A stretch of 64,000 nt of DNA. Source: Saururus chinensis (Eukaryota > Streptophyta > Magnoliopsida > Piperales > Saururaceae). Both the position numbers and the translations under genes were made by a program. Under the pieces are notes generated by a model. That model saw only the letters and a list, made by a program, of their open reading frames with translations. It ran no database searches and was not told the DNA's origin. The stretch spans positions 5,761,001 to 5,825,000 of the forward strand of contig CP141148.1 in assembly GCA_035235625.1 (NCBI GenBank), in the 5' to 3' direction. Positions 56,411 through 64,000 of the stretch are shown one piece after another. Positions within the stretch are counted from its first letter, which is position 1, and each line of letters opens with the position of its first letter.

Positions 56411-57951
56411 CTTTTTTTATTATCTGCATATTTTTATGCTTGGTCATGAAATTAAATCATTTCAATGATTCATGGCTTTGGATTCCCGTCAAATGTTGTA
56501 GCCCCAAAGTAATTTATACTAGGTTGCATCTCAGTTTGGTTCCGGTGGTTCCCGTAGGAACCGAACCAAATTTAAGAACCAAAATACAAAAACCGAACCG
56601 AATCGACATAGAAACTGAAATCGAACCAAAACTGAATAAAAACTGAATATTTTAAGTAAATTACTTTAATAAATCATAATCAGGTAGTTGTAATACAAAA
56701 TTACACATTTATATATAAAATTTTGATTTTTTTCTATAAAACCGAATTGAACTGAAATAATTAAATTGATACAATTTCAGTTCAGTTTGGTTCCGGTTTT
56801 TTTTCCTTAAAACCGAACCAAACCAAAATTCATTTGGTTTTTTTTATGAGAACCGAACAGAAACCGAATCATGAACCGAACCGAACCGAACCAAACCGCT
56901 AAATTTCGGTTCGGTTTCACCCGGTTCGGTTCAGTTCCGGTTTTCTAGTGCAACCCTAATTTATACTGTAATTTTTTTTGCATGCTTTTCTTTTAGGGCA
57001 AGATCTGTAATCCTTTTTATGCAGCATGCCTTTGAATTCCAGTCAATTGTTGTTGCCTCAACGTAATTTACGGTGAATATTTTCTTGTTGTGTTACATAA
57101 TTTTCTACTAAGACATGAACTGTAATTTTTTTTATGCTGCATGTCTTTGGGTTTCCAATCAATTGTTGTCACCCTAAAGTAATTTACATTGATTTTTATT
57201 ATTATAGGACATGAGTTTATACTATGTCTAAAATCTAATGCTTTCTATGCTTCATTGCCGTGGATTCGAGTCAACTGTTGTCGCCCAAAAGTAATTTATA
57301 CTTTGTATTTTGTTTTTATTATGCGGCATGATTTTCTGCTAGGTCATAAAACCTAATCCTTTTAATGATTCATAGATTTGGATTCTAGTCAACACTTTCC
57401 CCCCCAACATAATTAATACTGTGATTTTATGGCACACTTTTTTGATAGGTCATGAACAACAATCATTTTTATGGTTCATGCATTTGGATTCTAGTCAATT
57501 GTTGTCGCCCCAAAGTTATTTACTATAAATATTTTTTTCTCCCCAATGCATGATTTTCTAGTATGTCATGAACTCTAATTTTTTTTATGCTACATGTCTT
57601 TGGATTCCAATCAATTATTTTCACCCCAAAGTAACGTACTTCGAATTTGCTCTTTTATTGTTGCATGCTTTTTAACTAGGTCATGAATTGTAATTTTTTT
57701 ATGGTGCATGCCTTTGTATTTCAGTCAATTGTTGTCGCCCCAAAGTTAATTTACTATGAAAAGTTTTATTTCTTTGCTACATTATTTGCTGCTAGGTCAT
57801 GAAGTGTAATACATTTTATGCAACATGCCATTCCTTTTTGCTAGGTCATGAACTATAATCCCTTTTATGCTGCATGTCATTCTTTTCTGCTAGGTTATGA
57901 ACTGTAATCCTATTTCTGCTATGTCATGCCTTTCCTTTTTTGCTAGGTTGC
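56411..57951. repeat. Minisatellite of about 110-bp units (copy B)
   Basis: Counterpart of 13581-15117. It keeps about 38 bp at 57052-57090 that copy A lost. Confidence 0.88.
56520..56958. mobile_element. hAT-type MITE with ACCGAACC repeats (copy B)
   Basis: 439-bp element with ends TAGGTTGCA and TGCAACCCTA, flanked by perfect 8-bp duplications ATTTATAC (56512-56519 and 56959-56966). The 8-bp duplication and the TAGGG-type terminal repeat indicate the hAT superfamily. No coding capacity. Confidence 0.88.
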
Positions 57952-58504
57952 TGATGCAGCGATTCAGATTGAAACAAATCAAAGATCTCTTTGATATTTC
58001 TTCTTATTGAAAATGAAATCAATTACAAAGTAAAAAACAAACTGAAGTTCATCATCTTGAAGAACTCTCAGTTTCAACTCAGAAAAAGAGCAGAGGGGAA
58101 ACCCTCATTTGGACAAACCCAAATACGGACAAAAATCATCAATTAACCAACTACTTACATCTCCAAGTTCTATTTATACTAAACAGATAATCCTTGAAAC
58201 TCTTGACAGAATTCTGCATTTGAATTTGATGATGTTATCAGCTCTTGAGGTCAACTGTTAACAAATTATTGTTCCGACGCTCAGAGGAAGATGATGGTTT
58301 ATAGAATTAATGGCTAGTTGTTTATATCTAAATGACATAAAGGCCCCTCAGTATGTGTGAGAAATTACTCGAGTTACCAACATACAATTTTCAAACCATT
58401 AGTAGTTACCACAATTGCCCTTCAGCCAATTAACACTTGAGATAAGTGTTTGATGAAATGACTGAATCAAAATACCATTCCAACTATTATATGCTCTTGC
58501 ATCA
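57952..58504 (-). mobile_element. Solo LTR, Copia-like (copy B)
   Basis: 553-bp counterpart with intact TGATGCA...TGCATCA ends and flanks GTTGC (57947-57951) and GTAGC (58505-58509). Combining the two copies gives GTAGC as the original 5-bp target. Confidence 0.8.
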
Positions 58505-58509
58505 GTAGC

Positions 58510-60163
58510 ATAGATGGTTACGTTGTCTAATAATGAGCTTTGCTGGAGCCTTATTTCTCAATATTAATGATGTTTTTTCATCTACCCTCCGCCTTTTTGC
58601 TAGGTTGAAGATATGGTTGTTTTGCTATTCTATGCCCCAACCACATGTGTATGTTTTTTCCCCTCCACATCATATTCCTCGTCTACACTTTTCAAATATC
58701 ATATATTTTTGGATTTGTTAATCTTTTGTCAAACTATTGAAAAAAAAGCTTTTGCCATAATTTTATTGTGTGTATTTTGTCATTGTAATTCTATAAAATA
58801 AAATATCATAACCATTTTATATGGACATTGTAAAGCCTATCCTAAACATATTATCATTGGCTTCTGTTATCTAAGCATTTTCAGCCACATTTTTTGTAAC
58901 AATTTTCATAACTTTAAACAATTTGTATGCATTTTTTGCCATAGTTTTGGACTTTTATTGTATATTTGCTTATGATTTGGAAAATATCACGGTCAATTGG
59001 CCCAACGTACTAGCTCCGAAGACTTGCAACATAATATTAATTCTTTCCATATTAATACAATATATTTGAAGTATTAATTTTTAGTACTTTGCACTTGCAT
59101 TTTGAATTATATTAACTTTTCATTGACTACATTGATTTGAGATATCCATGGGGTAAGATGCTATAATAGTGGTTAGTATGACTTGGTTAGACGAATGGAA
59201 TCTAGCTCAACTCACAATACCACCGAAGAACTTTATTGTCACTGCAGATATGGCCGTATGATTCAATTGGTGTCTCGAACACCCAAGAATGTGGGCATGC
59301 ATTTCTAGAAATGCCCCATAATAGAATATGTATGTATATGACCATAGTTGTCTATATAGTTCATTGCCATTAATGATTAAGTGATATGCCTTTGTCCTCC
59401 TTTTTTTATTAGTTGTAAAATTTCTTTATTTTATACATTGCTAGGCAATTCTTGATGTGGAAACTTTTATTGGTGTAATGAACTTGTATAGCCACGCTCA
59501 TACAATAGTCGGTGAAATATGCAGTCACCCACAATTAAGAAGTCCCCCTAGTTGCAGGATATACCTTGGCAATTTAGTAATATTTTATTAGGCCAAACCT
59601 GTGACTGTGTGTATTACTATTTTAAAGTTTGTCTTACAGCATCTTATTCTTAAGGATTAATATGCTCGGGTTAGTAGTTTTTTAAGTTTGTATCTTGTAC
59701 TTAATGTTTGATATATATGTTTATCAGCCCGTCATGGACTCAAGGGTTTTGGTTATAATGATATGTGTGGCCTGGGTTATAATGATATGTGTGGCCCGGG
59801 TTCTGGTTAAAATGATATGCTAGTTTTTTTTTTATCCTCTAGCACCCTTGAAGGGAATCTGACTATCTCATTTATAAACAAAATTTGAGCTTCACTAGGT
59901 TCCATGCAGTATAATAGCTCAAACACTAAACAAACCTTTTAGTTTGGTACTATGCCATCCCCAAGTTGCAAGCTTAGGAACGAGTTTGGTACTATACCAC
60001 AACAACTTTAGGATATGTGGCTAATCAGTGGAATAAGATGTGGATCGCTTAATTAAAACATATCACCTATGATGACCTGTTTTTAAGTTCTGGTATGAGG
60101 AAAATTAACCACAGGAGGACGGTAGAGGCGGGCGGGGTATTGGTCTAATACACTCCACTCACA
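58510..60163. other. No identified gene (copy B)
   Basis: Counterpart of 15698-17319. A short tandem doubling of GGTTATAATGATATGTGTGG at about 59752-59800 is present here and not in copy A. Confidence 0.4.
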
Positions 60164-60525
60164 TTAGTATTTCTCATCATTTGAAACCAACAGTAAATAA
60201 CATCTTCTAATAACATTAGGTGCATCTTCGTCCTGCTCTTCTTCGTCTTGTTCTTCATCTGAATTAAAATCACTTTGATAAGAAGAATTTGAGAGGTCCT
60301 CCTCACCAGTCTGCTCCACAGCCACTTTTATCTCTTCTTTCTGCTTCTCTTTAAGGTCAATTTCCAAATCTTCCATGGCTTCTTCCAGACATCCAAACAT
60401 ATTTGGGCCTCAACAAACTCCTGCTCTTGTTCTATCATCTTCAGTTTCATTTCACTGTTTTTCCTTTGCTCCTCAATCCAGTTTTTCAGCTTTTCAAATA
60501 TTGGACTCAACACATGGCCCACTGC
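60164..60525 (-). pseudogene. Acidic coiled-coil ORF, uninterrupted by LTR (copy B)
   Basis: Uninterrupted version of the copy A remnant. The upstream frame reads MGHVLSPIFEKLKNWIEEQR then KNSEMKLKMIEQEQEFVEAQ. It then needs one frameshift to enter LEEAMEDLEIDLKEKQKEE and the acidic tail ending near 60164. The pattern suggests a helical, coiled-coil C-terminal region. Function not recognised; possible accessory (Myb-like) protein of the neighbouring Harbinger element. The LTR target site TCTTC is present once, at about 60437. Confidence 0.5.
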
Positions 60526-61200
60526 TGTAACTAGTTTCTATCAGCCGTTTCAATCAAGAAAGTTGAGCACTAGTGACATATTACATAAACCCATACACGC
60601 AAGAAAATCCAGCGGAGCCAACCTGAAGTTCTCGGAGGAGGTACCTACATGATGATCCCAATAGTGCGGAGCTTGGTAATTTCCCTGATACTTGAAATGA
60701 ACCCATATGGATATATCCCTCTAATTTTCATGGGTCAGGGATATTTGGAATTCAAACAGCTCCTGATATCATTGGGCTTGCAAATTCTTCGAACATGAAA
60801 GTGCTGCTCTTCTCATTTTAGGTGGTAGGATCTAAAGGACTCGATTTTGCTTGATATACATGGTACAAATCAACACACAAAATTTACACCGTCCAACACA
60901 TAATTCAAACATAATTCCCATGCTTTTCAACACACATAATTCACATATTCATCACACGTATTTGTATAACAAATATAATTCCCATGTTGTCACTCATACA
61001 TATCTTTGGCATTCAACGTAGAATATGTAGTTTACTCATTTCAATGCCATTCATTCAACATACACATGTATAACAATATTATGAAACTATATGAAACGAC
61101 ATGAACTAGGTCAACCTCATGATAATATTGATTGATTCTATTAAGTGTTTAGAATGTATAGTATTCATACACACATAAATATATATACATGAGTCATAAC
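60526..61200. other. No identified gene (copy B)
   Basis: Counterpart of 19571-20203, with 25 extra bases near 60595-60620 relative to copy A. Confidence 0.4.
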
Positions 61201-63166
61201 TTAAGGTGGTATAAGAAAGTGATCAACAATATCATCCCGAATCCTATCCCGGACATGAGCCATATATCGATCATCCTTCACCTCTAGAGGCCCGACATTC
61301 ATATCTTCTTGTGTTATGTTGCCCATGTCCTTGTTCTCCCATCTCCTAAACAATGCATCAACAAGATCACGATCATTACTAGCCCCTTTTTGCTCTTTAA
61401 GGAAATTGTGAATGGGCAATGAGACAATCACTATAGGACATTTCTTTTCAATGTCACTCTTTATTATATTCCTAAGAGACAAATGAAGATAATTGAACTT
61501 CTCCTTCCTCCCCCTTGGCCCTCGTTGCCTGTATCCTAGAACATGATACTTGGTGCCTTTATAAGGCCCAAGAAAGCCTTTCATGTTAAGGTACCCTGCA
61601 TCAACCACATAATTCTTGCCCTCGGGAAATTTAGGAAAGTCAGCTTCTATGTTGTTGATAGCATAATTGAACACCTTTGAGTCGTGGGCCAAACCCTTCC
61701 ATCTAGCTTCGACAAAGGTGAACCTCAAGCTAAAGGTGCACACTGCCATGATAGTTTGGCTCACCTTCCTTGTTTTCCCCCTGTATGCTTGTTGTTGCAC
61801 TGCAGTTATCACTGCCTCCATGTGTGTGCCATGTATCAATTGCTTCAATGCAATTCTTTAACCATGAGTAGTACTTATGTTTGGTCCTAATGTGTAGGAC
61901 TATCATTGGGTAACTATTGACCTGTCTCACTCACTCACCTGATCCGAAATTTGTAGGCGGGTAATTGATAAATGGGTAATAGGTAAAATAAGTGGGTAAT
62001 TTTACCTGCCCATTTATTACGTGGGTAGGGTATGGGTACCTTCTTATCCATACCCGCTACCCCTTACCCGAATCGTATAGAAAGACATAGTTGCATATGT
62101 TGCCCAAGGAGAATCTCTTGCATATGAAACATTTTGTATTTTCATTGTCATACATTAGATATCCTTTTAAGAAATATATATAAACTTATAATGCAAACTT
62201 ATGATAGAGAACACGGTCAATCTTCTATGTCTTCTCACATTATGCTTGTTGCATAAAGTGTGTATCTTGAAGAGTAAATATAATTTTTACCCTCGATGAA
62301 TCAGACTAGGAGAGTGAATGATGATCAAGGGCATTTGAGTTAAGTAAGCAATAGGAATCTTATTTTTTGGTTTTTGGTGTCATGTTCTTTGGTTTTGATA
62401 AGTACCCAAATTTTAATTTGTTATAGTTATACCGGAAGAGTAAGGTTTGTATATGTAATGAGATTCGTCATGTATCTTGAAGTAATTTGGTATGATGAGC
62501 AAGTGACTTTAGAGGTAATGAAATTACTTTCAAGTCTTGATCTTTTTTTATATAAGTTTATATAAGCTGTTAGATCCTTATTATGTTATTTTTTGTTTGT
62601 ACGAACTATGAGGTTTGCGTATGCATTATTGCCCATGTCCTTTTTGGATTGAACTTATGATACATTAGATAGGCTTTTAAAAAATATAAATTATTTACAA
62701 TAATTGATTTTGTATTGTTTGTTATTATTTTTTGTTTATTGATCAGTTGGTTGTTTACTTGTTACCCACCCATTTACCCAATGGGCAATGGGCAATGGGT
62801 AGGGTAGGGAAATCTTTTCTGGAAGTAGTATTGATGTGGGTAAAACCTTACCCGACCCATACCCTACCCATCGACACCCTTACTAATGTGTGAACAAGTT
62901 TGCTCTAGTGGGACTACGTGTTTGATCATGTTCTTTGCAATCCAAGAGAGCATGTAACATTTTATTAAAGTGTTAGTTCACAGTTTCAGTTGAGTGTGAC
63001 ATCAAGTGACCTATCTACCTTTCTCCATTTCTGTGGCCTAAGATTTGAAGGAAACTACCCATTTGCTCTTCAACAGTCACATGTCTTGTGTCTTTAAAAG
63101 CAAACGAGCCCTCACCTTATAGCATAGTTACATAAAGGTGGCCTTGTTCATTCGGCACATATCATA
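61201..63166 (-). pseudogene. PIF/Harbinger transposase, dead, interrupted by hAT (copy B)
   Basis: Better preserved than copy A. A 215-codon frame (61848-61201) contains GTHMEAVITA (part of the first Asp region, AID|GTHM, after a one-base shift), RWKGLAHDSKVFNYAI, VVDAGYLNMKGFLGPY (second Asp), YRQRGPRGRKEKFNYLHLSL and a 3' end in HFLIPP. These are diagnostic of DDE_Tnp_4 (HARBI1/ALP1) nucleases of PIF/Harbinger elements. The RNIIKSDIEKKCPIV stretch, where the family has RN.IER.FG..K.R, is altered, so the third catalytic residue is doubtful. The N-terminal part lies at about 63166-62900 beyond the hAT element. Confidence 0.87.
61895..62882. mobile_element. Non-autonomous hAT element inside Harbinger gene (copy B)
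   Basis: 988-bp counterpart with a perfect 8-bp duplication CTAATGTG (61887-61894 and 62883-62890). Removing it and one duplication rejoins the Harbinger reading region. No coding capacity. Confidence 0.92.
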
Positions 63167-64000
63167 ACAGCATGTGTTCGGTCCACTCAAGATGTCATAT
63201 ACAATTTAAGATGTCTTGTGAATCAAAGATTTTAAACAAGGAATGTTACAATTCCACCTTTCAATTTCCAATTTTTTTATTACGTGAAATATAAGAGCAT
63301 TGTCTATGCAAAAGACAATTAGATATTTCACTCTCTTCATAGAGCAAAGGAGAAACAGTAAACAAAAAGATAAGAAAGAAAAAGATTGTGGAGAGCTAGT
63401 CTAGAAGGAACAGCGGCATGGCAAGTGGTCGCAGACAGCATATGAATTAGGAGAAGAGAGAGTGAGAGAGAGGAAAAGTGAAAAAAAAACACAAAGAAAC
63501 ATATTTTCATTAATCTCATAACTAAAAAACAAAACTTATCTGCTTCTAGGCTACAACCCAATCAAATATACAAATATAACCTGATTTTTAGGGGCTCCTA
63601 ACTTTTAAAGACTCCTAGCTGAAGAAAATTCTGGTTATAAAACACATTTATCGACCCCACGAGCTACACACAACTGCAAACCTCTCTCTCTCTTTCTACC
63701 TCCTTCCCTCCCTCCCTCTCACACACACACCCACCTCCCCCCTCAAACAACCAACTACCCGAATCCCTTAGTTAGCGGAGAGTTATTTTGAAGTGCATAC
63801 TCTCTAATGACTAGCCTCCCTGCTTCCTCCCCTAAACTTCTTTCAAATTTCACCCAAATCTCTTTCATTTTATCTAATTTTTCCCACATCTCTTACCATT
63901 TGTCATTATTTCTCTCCTTTAGTCTAATTCCCACCTACTTTCCTGAGCAACTCACAGTGTAAACCCACTGATTCATACCAATTTCACATAATTAAGACTC
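63167..64000. other. No gene seen; purine/pyrimidine-rich (copy B)
   Basis: Counterpart of 22123-22950 with a shorter TC run. Runs to the window edge while still matching copy A. Confidence 0.4.

Larger units (their letters stand above)
42034..64000. repeat. Segmental duplication, copy B
   Basis: Direct repeat of 1-22950. It preserves more of the PMD and Harbinger coding sequence than copy A. It lacks the 1.87-kb solo LTR of copy A and 410 bp of the large solo LTR. The MULE left end at 41358 and the minisatellite at 40915 probably belong to the duplication too, but the matching part of copy A would lie left of base 1. Confidence 0.97.

Overview
This is nuclear DNA from a plant, most likely a eudicot. 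It is AT-rich and intron-bearing, with GT-AG splice signals and a NAC-type gene (a plant-specific family). It is packed with decayed plant transposons: Mutator-like, PIF/Harbinger, hAT, Stowaway, and Gypsy and Copia solo LTRs. There are no operons, rRNAs, tRNAs or CRISPR arrays. The species cannot be named from the sequence.

Layout. Two directly repeated copies of one region frame the window: copy A at 1-22950 and copy B at about 42034-64000. They look about 95-98% identical in the stretches I compared by eye, and both run off the window. The offset drifts from about 42.03 kb to 41.05 kb because of indels. Each copy reads: (1) a composite Mutator-like element (MULE) of about 15 kb, complete only in copy B (41358-56410). 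It carries minus-strand exons of an RNA pseudouridine synthase gene, a dead MULE transposase with SWIM and OTU-protease-like regions, a 106-bp minisatellite split by a solo Gypsy-type LTR, a scrap of a FAB1-type lipid kinase gene, and a dead plant-mobile-domain (PMD) gene. (2) A minisatellite of roughly 110-bp units, split by the MULE and by a 0.45-kb hAT MITE. (3) A Copia-type solo LTR. (4) A dead PIF/Harbinger transposase with a 1-kb non-autonomous hAT element inside it. Copy A alone carries a further 1.87-kb Gypsy-type solo LTR; copy B shows the exact empty site.

Middle (22951-41357). This is unique to the window. At 24700-28310 lie the remains of an hAT (BED zinc-finger) transposase gene broken by two solo LTRs, each with a perfect 5-bp target duplication. 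After about 5 kb of AT-rich DNA with small tandem repeats comes the one gene that looks alive: a five-exon gene at 33198-36055 encoding a 591-residue protein with two NAC domains in tandem and a repetitive acidic C-terminus. The intron phases repeat exactly (1,0,1,0), so the double domain arose by duplication of one NAC gene's exons. Its last exon and 3' flank are duplicated again in tandem (37328-39184) as a broken fragment, accompanied by Stowaway MITEs.

Most of the window is therefore transposon-driven. The repeat pair records an order of events: MULE into minisatellite, LTR into MULE, hAT into Harbinger, regional duplication, then separate decay of the copies with a fresh solo LTR in copy A. 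If the duplication is tandem with a period of about 42 kb, another copy of the double-NAC gene may lie beyond the right edge.
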